A stretch of 64,000 nt of DNA from Narthecium ossifragum (lineage: Eukaryota > Streptophyta > Magnoliopsida > Dioscoreales > Nartheciaceae): NCBI GenBank assembly GCA_963920575.1, contig OY986975.1, forward strand, positions 19,561,897 to 19,625,896, in the 5' to 3' direction. Numbering within the stretch: position 1 is the first letter of the stretch; every line of letters starts with the position of its first letter. The translations under genes were made by a program, and so were the position numbers. Shown in pieces: positions 1-10,208 of this stretch. Under the pieces are notes generated by a model. It ran no database searches, had not been told where the DNA came from, and was given only the letters and a program-made list of their open reading frames with translations.

Positions 1-1160
1 ATGTATTATGCAACATTTTTGTTTTCTTTCTTAGTTTTTGGATGTTCGCTCTTTATCACATGAGCTGATGATACTAGCCAATAAGGTTAGTAGTTCTCCT
101 TATGAAAAACCAAGTTTCTAGCAGGACACTTGCCCCAACTCGATATCACCAGTCATATGAAAGCAAGTCTTCATGACATTATACATGAAGTGACAGGTCG
201 TTCGCACAAAGTTGTGCTATGTAAGATACATAAATAGCTGGGGCTTCTCCTTATATTTATGTTTCTGTAGCCTTGACATATAGAAAGTGGTTATATTGAA
301 GTTTTGTAAAGCATCAATGCAAGAGTGGAATTTTGGACCTATGGAAATACATTGCTGCATGTGCTTTGAGGGCTAACATAAATCATGCGCATGTTATGAT
401 TCCCTAGAATGTCACGTGGCTGGTGTCCATGATGTCCAATGTTTGTATTTGCTTGAAAATTTCAAGTCCTGTTTAAGACATGTTGGGATATGGACTCTTC
501 AAAATTTGGTCAAGCTGTGAATGAGCCATGAAGTGTGTATTTAGTAAAACCTTGTTGTTTGAACTAACAAGTAACAGCCGCTCCCACGATGCGCATTATC
601 TGGAGAGATCTTTTGCTTTATGGACCATGAAGAGGAATCCAAGTGGTTAAACACTTCTTAGAGGACTTAACCATTCTCCAATGTGATAACTGTATACCAT
701 GGTTTTGCCTTGATGGCTTCTAGGACAATTAGTGGTTATACGTTTGTCTTGTTTACTGTAGCACTGAGATAGACCGTTGATACTTGTCCAATGAATTAAT
801 ATGACACGATGATTTCCTTTGTATGTTATAGGAAAGCTTCCTTGCAAGTAGTGCATCATCATACTCGTTTTACTGCATCACAATTAATTCAGCACACATA
901 AGTGAGTTTAAGGTAGTGCTGATGGCTTGGAGTTGTGTAGGAGACATATGTTTCTACTTAACTTCCAGAAAAAGTGTTGAACAGGTTCTGTGAAATTCAT
1001 AATCTTGTTTGGAGGATTGACTATAGAAGTAAGCATTTGTTTGCCCCGAAAAGTACCTTTCTTAAGAATGACTACCATGAGGATCTTCTTCTTTATATGA
1101 AACAGTAATATGCAAATGCAAATGCATGGGTTTATTATGAATGGCCTTTTGTTTATTCTC
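1..1160. other. No gene recognised; presumed 5' intron or flank of the ITPK pseudogene
   Basis: I find no convincing protein match, RNA gene or repeat in this stretch on either strand. Composition is AT-rich and intron-like, with short open frames only. The amino-terminal exons of an ITPK would be expected here, but I could not find them, so they are either off the window, too decayed to read, or lost. Confidence 0.4.
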
Positions 1161-3048
1161 AGGTGTTGAGGGTGGTATTGGAAAGGAACAAGGAACTAAT
1201 GTTTTTTGAAAAGTTGGACGAGCTGCTTATCCTGCTTTGCAGATTCAATAAGATGGTTATTTACCTAAATCATTGACCAAAATTAGCTTGGGCATATTGT
1301 TTTCATTTTATTGCTTTCGTTCAAGGTTCATATGTGCTAAACTAGCATCTAAGCTCAGCGAATCTTTTGCTTTCGTTTTCTGGTTCAGGCAATGCATTAT
1401 GATTCCCTTGTGATTGTTGGCTACGTCATGGAACCATCTCGTGAAGAAGATTTGCCAAGGTAAATTAGACTGTGGTAATAAAGACTGGCTTTTATAGTCA
1501 ATTGTTTCTGAGACTTCCATTCTCTGCTTTTCTAATTCGACAGAGATTCGCATTCCCTAGGCATCCTACTGAAAATGGATTATTATTGTTCCTCTCATCT
1601 TCGAACTTCCTTTAGTTTCTCCAATACAAGAAGTTGATGTGGTCCTCCATAAAGCTACTGATGAAATCATCAGCATCGAACCAGGTTCTGTATTTGATTC
1701 TCCTAATGGGATCTCATACTCCAATGGAATGGCTGAACTAGAAAGGTGATTGCTGATGTACCTGGTTAATAATTTGGCACTATGCCAATGACAGTGGACA
1801 AGCATAACCGTCGGATAGCTTTTCCTCTTTTGCTTGCTCCAGATTTCACTCAAAAGTGATGCAAGTCACTCTTCATATTGTGGATCTGATCTACTAGTAC
1901 TTTTTTCTGCACAAAAGCCATGTAGAAACTTTGGAGAACACTCCCTAAAATCCTAGCAGGTGGTGTCAAATGAATGAAAAAGATCCACCTCTCCCGTGAA
2001 TAGGAGGTAAAGTAAATTAGAGCGAAGGGATAGGAAACCTGAACTGGGGCCACAACAAATCATGATCAATGCCAAAAGAGATGTTTTTGATATCATCTTA
2101 ACTTTTCCTCCTGTAATCTGTAAGGATTATAGCCTATAAGCAACTTATATGGTAGTCTTCCTGACATTTACTTCATCACTTTCAGGTACATCCGTGAGCA
2201 TACCAATCTTTGTGTAGTCGACCCTTAAAGCGTATATTGCCTTTATTGGACCACCATAAGATCCAAGAAATTCTACTCGGCTTGGAGAGTGTCAATATCA
2301 AAGGTTGGCAGAGAATTCGGGCACCTCATTTTCTAAAGATCCTTTAGTGACGCTGGTATCCATTTGGTGTTTCAGTTCATTTTGTTTCTGCATGACCATA
2401 GTAGATGATATGCTGGCTTCACTTGTAGCAATTATTATGCTCATCTTATGTTTAGACTAAGGTTATTGGTTAATATAGCCTATGAAAGTTAAGGGCTCTG
2501 CATGCTGCGTGAAGAATTCAAACATGACTGCACTCAATTGTTCCAACATTCAAGTTATTCGTTCATGCTTGCATTGATTATCAGTCGATCCTCTTTTCTA
2601 CTAAGCAGGAATTTATATCCTTTACCTATTAAGCTTAGTAATCCTTGTGATATCCTGCCTTGTGTGATTTTAAAGGTTCTTTCCTCCAGGGAGTTTGTAA
2701 ACTTTCTCCTTTTGTTTTTCCTTATTCATTTATATTGGTTTGTGTCATTATGAAGCATAGGCTCCTTGGTCCCGTGGGAATCGTCATTTCTACATCAGTT
2801 CTTAATTTTAGGCTCCGTGGCAGACTAGTTAAAACTAAACTACTTATGTATTCCTAAAGTCTTTGATTTAGCTAAGTCGTTTGGCCCTTGGTATTTGCTA
2901 CATGTTTTGGAAGATTTGTAGAGTTAATGAGCAGTATTTTTTGGGTCAATTAGTTTTTTTCAAGAGTTAATTATGCCTCTACATATTCACTGTACTTGCT
3001 GCCACTTTTTGTTAGATGCTTATATATGCCACTTGCGTTATTGCGTAT

Positions 3049-3053
3049 GCAGG
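3049..3053. repeat. Target-site duplication GCAGG (left copy)
   Basis: Five bases GCAGG directly before the first LTR base. The same five bases follow the second LTR at 11891-11895. This fixes both outer boundaries of the Athila-type insertion. Confidence 0.95.
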
Positions 3054-4735
3054 TGACACGCCTTGAAAAGTGTCGTTACCTTAACAAGGACGTCAAAATT
3101 ACAAATTTATAAACCGAATCACTACTAACTACTTAAGGGGGTAGATAGCAATAAGTCCGGGTCGGTCCACAGGGAAAACAGGATTAAGTCTAATTACCAC
3201 GCATAGTTCTAAATCAAAAGTTAAGGAAAATGGATGATAGTGGGTCTTTAAACTAAATTGGGAGAATAACAATAGGAGAAAAATCTAGGAAGTTCTAATC
3301 CGTAATCGAGAGTTATGCAGGCATTCCTAGGATAAGAGCAATTCAATAAGTTCAAGATGGTTTTCTAAGGTTGATAGAAGATTGGCTAGGTCCACTATCA
3401 CTCAACATAGATTCATTAGAAGTCTACGTCGGAATGAAGATCAAATCAGCGGATAATTGGTAGGAAAATAATCAAAGTGGTTTTAGCACTTTGAGATCGC
3501 CTAATCAATAAAGATAAAGAATGAATCGTATGTTACAATCATAGGTCTTAATGGTTCTAGCATTAAGGCAGTGGTTCTAGCACTCCTACAATCATAAGCT
3601 AGGGTTTAGAATCCAATCCAAAGATCTAACATGGTTCTAGCATGAAAGCAACTTGAACAAGTCCTAATCCTAACCTCTAACATGCAATGCTCAAAACCAG
3701 CGAGCGTAATCTCAGCGTAACTTTCACATCCGAACTCGAAACGAGACAATTCAAGATTCGTTGGAAAGCTAAGATAGAGATCTACAACTTTTATCTTTTG
3801 AGTTTTCACAAAATCCGGCTGTAAACCCACGGAAAAACCGAGACAAGACAGACCGAAATTAGGGCACAAAGAGCAAACAAAACATTCACCATAAGAACTA
3901 TTACCAATAGATATATAAAATCCGAATTTAATCCATTAAACCATCATAAAGTACATGCTCAGATCCATAGGAAAACCGAAATAAACTCTCTATTACATCA
4001 TAGAATTTTCTAGAACAAAGATTTAGCTACTCATCTTGAAGAAACGATCCATCGGGGAAGGTTGATGATGCGCTCCCGCCATGGATCTATCTTCAAGACC
4101 TAACCCTAATGTTTATGGAGGAAGAAGAACCAAGGAAACACCCAGGAGGAGAGGAAAATTCGCCTATGGGTGGCTGCCAAAAATCCTCTCCTAACACCTA
4201 TTTATAGGCCTTAATAAAACCCTAACTCGGATTAGATCTCACCCCTTTATTTTTTCTCCCAGCATCAAATGAGATCGATCTCCATTGGAAATGGGATCGA
4301 TCTCCTTCATTCGTGACCTCAAAATCTGGGTGATGCCCGACCAAGATCGATCTCCTTTAGGATGCAGATCGATCTGGTTTTTTCGTAACTGCTTCTTCTG
4401 CACCTCTGTACTAAAAATAGCATATCTTCATCTAGGAAACTCCAAATCACGAACCGTAAAAAGTTCTGGAATCTAGACTTCAAGAGCTTTCCAACCATAT
4501 ATAGCACATCATCTGATTCTTCCTAAACAGGTACAGTTTAATCTTCAAAGATGGCCCACCTTTGCTCCTTTGACTTCGCAGGTTCTTTATTTGTTCGTTT
4601 TAGCACCAAACTTGATCTAATCTTCGCTGAGGGTCCTTATACCTGAAATGCACAATAGACCATCAAAATAGCATTGCTCGGAGGCTAACAGGACCTAGTT
4701 AAAGGGGCGATTTGTGCACTTTTCACGCGTTATCA
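3054..4735 (-). repeat. 3' LTR of the Athila-type element (left copy)
   Basis: Begins TGACACGCC and ends GCGTTATCA. It matches 10209-11890 base for base in length (1682 bp) with only scattered substitutions. It carries two paired-palindrome modules, GATCGATC at 4273/4295 and 4345/4367. Confidence 0.95.
4273..4374. repeat. Two paired GATCGATC palindromes in the Athila-type LTR
   Basis: 8-mers start at 4273/4295 and 4345/4367, both 22 bp apart, with the same arrangement at 11428/11450 and 11500/11522 in the other LTR. The spacers (TCCATTGGAAATGG, TCCTTTAGGATGCA) share nothing obvious with those of the Tekay-like LTR. Confidence 0.95.
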
Positions 4736-4748
4736 CACCCCCAACTTG
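4736..4748 (-). promoter_or_regulatory. Polypurine tract next to the 3' LTR
   Basis: Minus-strand AAGTTGGGGGTG abuts the LTR end TGATAACGC. This purine run is the usual plus-strand primer of Athila/Tat-type elements. Confidence 0.8.
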
Positions 4749-5267
4749 ATCTTTGCTAGTCCTCGAGCAAAGCAAGATAAAAATAAACATAAAGCAGTAA
4801 ACCTAACTAGCCACTTTCGTAGGTCTCACGATTATACTTAGCATGTGTAACAAGCCTTTAAACCCCTGGGTGACCCCAGTGGAGGAGTTATAGTCTCCTG
4901 AGGGTTTCCGGTGATGATACCCACAAACATCAATACATCCCCTTAACTATGCCATTAGAAATCCATCATAAGAATCATCAACTCTAATGCATGAATCAGA
5001 AATATTACCCATGAACGTACCCTTCAACTTCTAGTCACATAAAGATATAGCAAAGCAAAACATGCCATAACATACTTCCAATACTTCAACATATTTACTC
5101 ATGATCAAAAATAAGTTTAACACTCCCGTGTGTGAATAGAGTTCCACATGCTTCTGAGTCTCCATTATATCCAAACATTCAACTATTCAAGATCACTATC
5201 CTGAGTCAGCATATATTTTCCACTTATCACGTAACAATCTCTGTTCTCCTTTTTTTTTTTTTTTTCA

Positions 5268-5424
5268 AGGAACTTCAACCGTTTTACGCGAACAGCACGC
5301 TGGCTAGACACACTGCCCGGTTACTAAGTATGAAGCCCCTTTTTTTTTCATTTCATTTCAGGTAATTCAACTGTTTTACGCGAACAGCACGCTGGCTAGG
5401 CACACTGCCCGGTTACTAAGTTGA
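5268..5424. repeat. Tandem pair of ~90-bp repeats in the element's 3' untranslated region
   Basis: A block with GTTTTACGCGAACAGCACGC and CTGCCCGGTTACTAAG occurs at about 5279-5332 and again at about 5371-5421, separated by a T-rich spacer. Two copies only. Confidence 0.85.
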
Positions 5425-5826
5425 ACACCCTACATTTCAGACACATACTTTTTTTTTTTCTTCGAACAGAAAATTGCATGTATTCATGTATCTTCTATGA
5501 CATGACAAAGAACTGTAAATCTATCCCAGTTTCAGGCTTAGAATCTAATGTCAACTCTTCGACATGTGAAAGTGAACATGTGCAGTAGGATATGTCAAGC
5601 TATCCTTAAACCATGGTAAAAGTGTTAAAGTATAGAAGTAATATCAGGCATTGTAAAAATTTACTGTCCCTTATATACCAGACGAGCATCAGAGTGATTC
5701 ATAAAATAAATTTCTAAAACATGCATCTTTGTCAATACTCTCATAATTTCCTTCCTTTGGCACAATTAAAGGGATGTACAATATGCTGTTATCTTAAAAT
5801 ATTAAGCATGAAATATATGAATGCAA

Positions 5827-5840
5827 CACCCCCCAACTTA
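5827..5840 (-). promoter_or_regulatory. Second, internal polypurine-tract-like motif
   Basis: Minus-strand TAAGTTGGGGGGTGT repeats the core of the LTR-proximal tract 1.1 kb inside the element. The downstream context (TTTGTCCTCAAGCA here, TTTGCTAGTCCTCGAGCA at 4753-4770) is also similar, so the whole motif looks duplicated. Confidence 0.5.
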
Positions 5841-6196
5841 CACGGGTTTGTCCTCAAGCACGTAAATGAGGTAAGGGGTAGAGATAACCACGTCTGCTCG
5901 GGACTTCTTAATATTTGCTTGCACATGTGAACCAGAACAGCACGAGCCTGGAGAATATTAGAAGAAATACCCCGTGATCGCACAGAAGAATATAACATGT
6001 AAGATTAGAGAAAAATTGGGTAGCATCTCCTTTGTTTACTAACGCCGCCCAGATGGGGTACAAACATTCCACACATGATAATTATGAAAATTAAGTCTCC
6101 TACGCTTCCACCTGCATCAAATCAACATTTATTTACACATCCACACCCAGACATGAACAATAACCCATACGACCCACCCCATAATCAAAAAGCTTG

Positions 6197-6198
<2 letters not shown>

Positions 6199-6238
<40 letters not shown>
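6199..6238. repeat. (AT)n microsatellite
   Basis: About 20 uninterrupted AT units, inside the untranslated region of the Athila-type element. Likely length-variable. Confidence 0.95.
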
Positions 6239-6247
<9 letters not shown>

Positions 6248-6746
6248 TGTCAGATATGTACAATAATATCCACCACTCGACCATACAAAAATACACAATC
6301 CTGGGTACAATCTAGGCAACAAGATCTGCAAGATGAAAATAAGTCCTAGGAAAGGACAAACACAACTCATGGCCGAGGCCCAGAGGGACCGGGGCTCTAT
6401 CGGTGCAGCAGGCGCAGGTACGGGGGCTGGAGCTGCTGATGAAGACGGCTGTGAAGATGATGCAGGCGTTCGAGCAGGGGTGGTTGATGGAGGAGCAGTG
6501 GCTTGGGCGGTAGAGGTTTTTGAAGAAGGTGGCGGATGAGTGGGATGGGTCGGTGGCGAAAGAGATGGAGATGGGGATGACGGCTTCCTAAAAACTAAAT
6601 TTAATAGAGGAAACTCTTAAAAACAAAACAAACAGAAATGAACCTATGGGACACGGAAGCAAACTCAAGCAATGGTGAAATAGATGGGTTGCCTCCCACC
6701 AAGCGCTAAGTTTAACGTCATTAGCCCGACATAGCTAATGATTCAA

Positions 6747-9700
6747 TCACTTATAATGTGACTCCGCCAAGGTTATTGTCGGATCACGGTGGGGAGGATT
6801 TTCAATATAAGGTTTTAACCTATGACCCTTCACTTTAAAAATTGAGCCGGATTTAATATGACGGATTTTAATAATCCCGTGGGAAAGAATCCGGTGCACG
6901 ATGAATGGGCTGATCCACCCAGGCATAGGCTTACCGGGGGATACCCTTAGTTTGGCCTTGAATAACCAAACTTTATCGCCAACTTTCACAACTCTCCGAT
7001 GAATGAATTTAGGTGGCATAATCAAAGATGGTACCGCTAGAGTTGAAGACATATGAGGTCCAGGATCAATCGAAATTTTACTCAAAGAAATCTTACATAC
7101 CTCCTTGTATAAACCATCATTTCTCGCATCCTCAACAAGATTAAGATTATTAACATCACAAATAGGTGAATCATCCTTCACATCCATAACTTCATCTTTC
7201 AACTCTGGAAAATCAACATTAAGATCCGGTAAAGCATTTTTAAATACTATCTCATCATTGTCCAAGACAGCAACATCACATGGACGTTTATAACTTCCAC
7301 TAGACAAATCACCATCATCATGCACTATTTTATTCATCTCCTCATCCACACACCTATCGATATCATCATCGTTTATCATTGCATTTATCATGAAACAATC
7401 ATCATCATATGTATGGTTCTTCGATGTATGAAAAATATTCAATTTCAATTCCATATTCCCAAAAGTAAGTGTCATAATACCATCCCTACAATTAATGCAA
7501 GCATTAGTTGTAGCTAAGAAAGGTCGACCAAGAATTATAGGAACATTTTTCTTAGTTTGCAAGCTTGGTTCCATATCCAACACCACAAAATCCACAGGAA
7601 ACACACATTGATCAACTTTAACTAGAACATCTTCAAGCACACCCCGTGGGGTTTTAATTGAACGATCAGCCAACTGTAGAGTCATGGCAGTAGGTTTAAG
7701 TTCGCCTATACCAAACTTGGAATATAACGAATAAGGCATGAGATTCACGCTAGCTCCTAAATCAAGTAAAGCTCCATCAATCAAATGGTTTCCTATAGTG
7801 CAAGAAATAGTAGGAGTACCTGGATCTTTAAGTTCAGGAGGAATATCACTGCGAAGGATTGAGCTTACTTGTTCGGTTAGGAAAATCTTTTTAGAAACAT
7901 GTGATCGAGACCGACGCTTCTGAGTACATAAATCTTTTAAGAATTTCGCATACGAAGGCACTTGTTTAATCGCATCTAAAAGAGGAATATTAATATGAAC
8001 TTTCTTAAAAACTTCCATAATTTCATCAAGTTTGGAACTTTTGTAAGGCTTTGAAGTCGGATCTACTAGGGCCTCAGGAAAAGGAATTTTCGGAACATAG
8101 GTCCTAGGATTCGGCTCAGGCGATGAAGTAGAATCATGAGGAGCAGGAATAGAAGTTTTGGGTAATACCTCATCATTAGATGCCTGAAAGTCTCTATCTA
8201 ATGGCACTTGAGAAGTAGATGGAGTTGCATTAAGAGGTTGAGATGTAAGATCATGATCTAGATATTCCTCATCCAGTTTCTCGATATTAGCAAAGGTCTT
8301 CCCACTTCGCAAAGTAGTGACAGCTTGGACTTGTTCATGCGAAGACTCAACGGAATGTTGACCTCTAGGATTAGGGATTGGTTGACTAGGCAATCTACCC
8401 TCTTCTCTCCTATGCATAGAATTAGCCAATTGACCCATTTGAGTTTCCATCTTAGCTAAAGCTTGAGAATGGGAATGAACCAATTGGGTACACGCTTCAA
8501 AAGACTCAAGAGCCTTTACAAGTCTATCATCAATATTTGGACTTCGATTCGATTGTGGTGGAGGAAGAGATGATTGATTTTGAATCGCTTGAGGTTGTGG
8601 AGGTCCATACTGTTGATACTCCCAAGACTGAGAAGGTTGAGATTGATAAGGTACTTGGGAGGAATAATTTTGAGGCGGCCGATATGATGGCTGAAATTTC
8701 GGAGGATAATTTGGATTTTGATTATTCATTGGTGGTCTTGGATTAAAGGAATCAGGCTGCTGTCCAGGAGTTTTCCAAGAGAAGTTAGGATGATGACGCA
8801 GACCAGGATTATAAGTATTGGAGTAAAGATCAAAAGCTGGCTTGGAATGATTATAGATTGCGTTGATATGTTCCTGAACTAGTTCAGGATAATGAGGAGC
8901 TAAATAACAATCAGTAACGTCATGGCCAGCAGTAGAACATAAGAAACATACATCTGCAGTATAAGATGGCATTGACGGATTTGAAGGATTTGAAGATGCA
9001 ACTTGATTGGCTGATTGATTTAAGACTTGATCCAGTTTCCTACTCAGGGCATCTACTTGTTGAGCTAAACGAGTAGATTCATTTAATTCCATGGTACCTC
9101 TAGGTCTAGCTTGATTAGACAAATCTCGGGTATTCCTAGAAGATAAAGCATGGTGTTGAGAATTCTCAGCTAATCTTTCAAAAAGTCTCCACGAATCATC
9201 GAGAGGATTCGTAATAAACACTCCTCCACATGCGGCATCAATAGTCATTTGATGTCTCTCTTTAAGACCATTATATAAATTCTCTATGATAGCCCATTGA
9301 GGGAATTGATGGTGAGGACACTTACTAAGGAGTTCCCTATACCGGTCCCAGGCTTCATGAAAAGGTTCATCATCAGCTTGCTTAAAAGAAGAAATTTCTT
9401 TCTTAAGGTCACTCGTTTTAGTAATCGGGAAGAACTTAGAAAGAAATTGAGTCTGTAATTGAGGCCAAGTTGTGATGGATCTAGGCTCTAAAGATGACAA
9501 CCAATATTTAGCCTTGCCCTTCAGAGTAAAAGGAAAAAGTTTCAACCTCCAAGCATCTTCAGTAAAATTATTGACTTTCACGGTCGAACTGATCAAGATA
9601 AATTCTTCTATATGGTTGTAGGGATCTTCATGAGACAGATCATGAAAGGCAGGAAGAGATTGAAGAAACTGAGGCTTGATTTCATAGTGGGCAGCTCCTA

Positions 9701-9941
9701 TTACTGGGGGTTGAATGCATGAATTTGAAGTAAATGAAGTAGGAATGTAAAAGTTTTTCATATTCATGCGACCTTGATCTTCATGATGGGTCGGATTTTC
9801 ATCATGATCATGATGATCATCTAAGTTATGGTTCTCCATGGATGAATCAGGTGAAATATTCACAGGTCTAAACAATGTAGCACGAGAATTCAAGAATTCT
9901 TGCAATGTAATATTTAAATCTGAATCTTCACTAACATTCAT
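6747..9941 (-). CDS. Gag-protease polyprotein fused in frame to an integrase C-terminal module
   Basis: One frame of 1064 codons. Residues about 75-300 are a retrotransposon gag domain (KYWLSSLEP, FLSKFFP). A degenerate zinc knuckle (CFLCSTAGHDVTDC) follows near residue 330, then a long Q/N/P-rich linker. Residues about 700-850 are the aspartic protease: active-site DLGAS near residue 725 and ILGRPFLAT near 800. After an acidic stretch the frame passes straight into VGDKVWLFKAKL...GHRLKPYIE (residues about 985-1050), the GPY/F-like end of Ty3 integrases. In full-length relatives roughly 900 residues of reverse transcriptase, RNase H and integrase core separate these parts. The frame is unbroken, so the deletion is in frame or the join has been under selection. 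The start ATG at 9941 lies 240 bases downstream of the primer site. Confidence 0.9.
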   Translation of the reverse strand: MNVSEDSDLNITLQEFLNSRATLFRPVNISPDSSMENHNLDDHHDHDENPTHHEDQGRMNMKNFYIPTSFTSNSCIQPPVIGAAHYEIKPQFLQSLPAFHDLSHEDPYNHIEEFILISSTVKVNNFTEDAWRLKLFPFTLKGKAKYWLSSLEPRSITTWPQLQTQFLSKFFPITKTSDLKKEISSFKQADDEPFHEAWDRYRELLSKCPHHQFPQWAIIENLYNGLKERHQMTIDAACGGVFITNPLDDSWRLFERLAENSQHHALSSRNTRDLSNQARPRGTMELNESTRLAQQVDALSRKLDQVLNQSANQVASSNPSNPSMPSYTADVCFLCSTAGHDVTDCYLAPHYPELVQEHINAIYNHSKPAFDLYSNTYNPGLRHHPNFSWKTPGQQPDSFNPRPPMNNQNPNYPPKFQPSYRPPQNYSSQVPYQSQPSQSWEYQQYGPPQPQAIQNQSSLPPPQSNRSPNIDDRLVKALESFEACTQLVHSHSQALAKMETQMGQLANSMHRREEGRLPSQPIPNPRGQHSVESSHEQVQAVTTLRSGKTFANIEKLDEEYLDHDLTSQPLNATPSTSQVPLDRDFQASNDEVLPKTSIPAPHDSTSSPEPNPRTYVPKIPFPEALVDPTSKPYKSSKLDEIMEVFKKVHINIPLLDAIKQVPSYAKFLKDLCTQKRRSRSHVSKKIFLTEQVSSILRSDIPPELKDPGTPTISCTIGNHLIDGALLDLGASVNLMPYSLYSKFGIGELKPTAMTLQLADRSIKTPRGVLEDVLVKVDQCVFPVDFVVLDMEPSLQTKKNVPIILGRPFLATTNACINCRDGIMTLTFGNMELKLNIFHTSKNHTYDDDCFMINAMINDDDIDRCVDEEMNKIVHDDGDLSSGSYKRPCDVAVLDNDEIVFKNALPDLNVDFPELKDEVMDVKDDSPICDVNNLNLVEDARNDGLYKEVCKISLSKISIDPGPHMSSTLAVPSLIMPPKFIHRRVVKVGDKVWLFKAKLRVSPGKPMPGWISPFIVHRILSHGIIKIRHIKSGSIFKVKGHRLKPYIENPPHRDPTITLAESHYK

Positions 9942-10184
9942 CCATGTACCACATCACAATAACAACCAAGGTTTAGAGATACTCACAGTGCTATCTCGGT
10001 GAAGCTTTGACTGATGCTCCTTCTCCGCCTGGAAGGTGCTTCGTCAAAGTCCCTAACGGACGATCAAAAAGATAGGAAATATTAGCACTTGTACTATTTT
10101 TGGTCTTTTATATAATAAACGACAGAAATAAAAATACTAATTGAAATAGAACTACACTAGGCAATTAACTTAATAAACCGTTAT

Positions 10185-10202
10185 TCCCCGGCAACGGCGA
10201 CA
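10185..10202 (-). promoter_or_regulatory. Primer-binding site, tRNA-Asp type
   Basis: Read on the minus strand this is TGTCGCCGTTGCCGGGGA, lying six bases inside the 5' LTR. It differs at one base from the classic plant Athila/Tat primer site (TGGCGCC...), which pairs with the 3' end of tRNA-Asp. Confidence 0.85.
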
Positions 10203-10208
10203 AAATTC

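Noticed and set aside
10185..10202. Match to the 3' end of tRNA-Asp
   Set aside because: Same reason: no cloverleaf around it and an LTR next to it.
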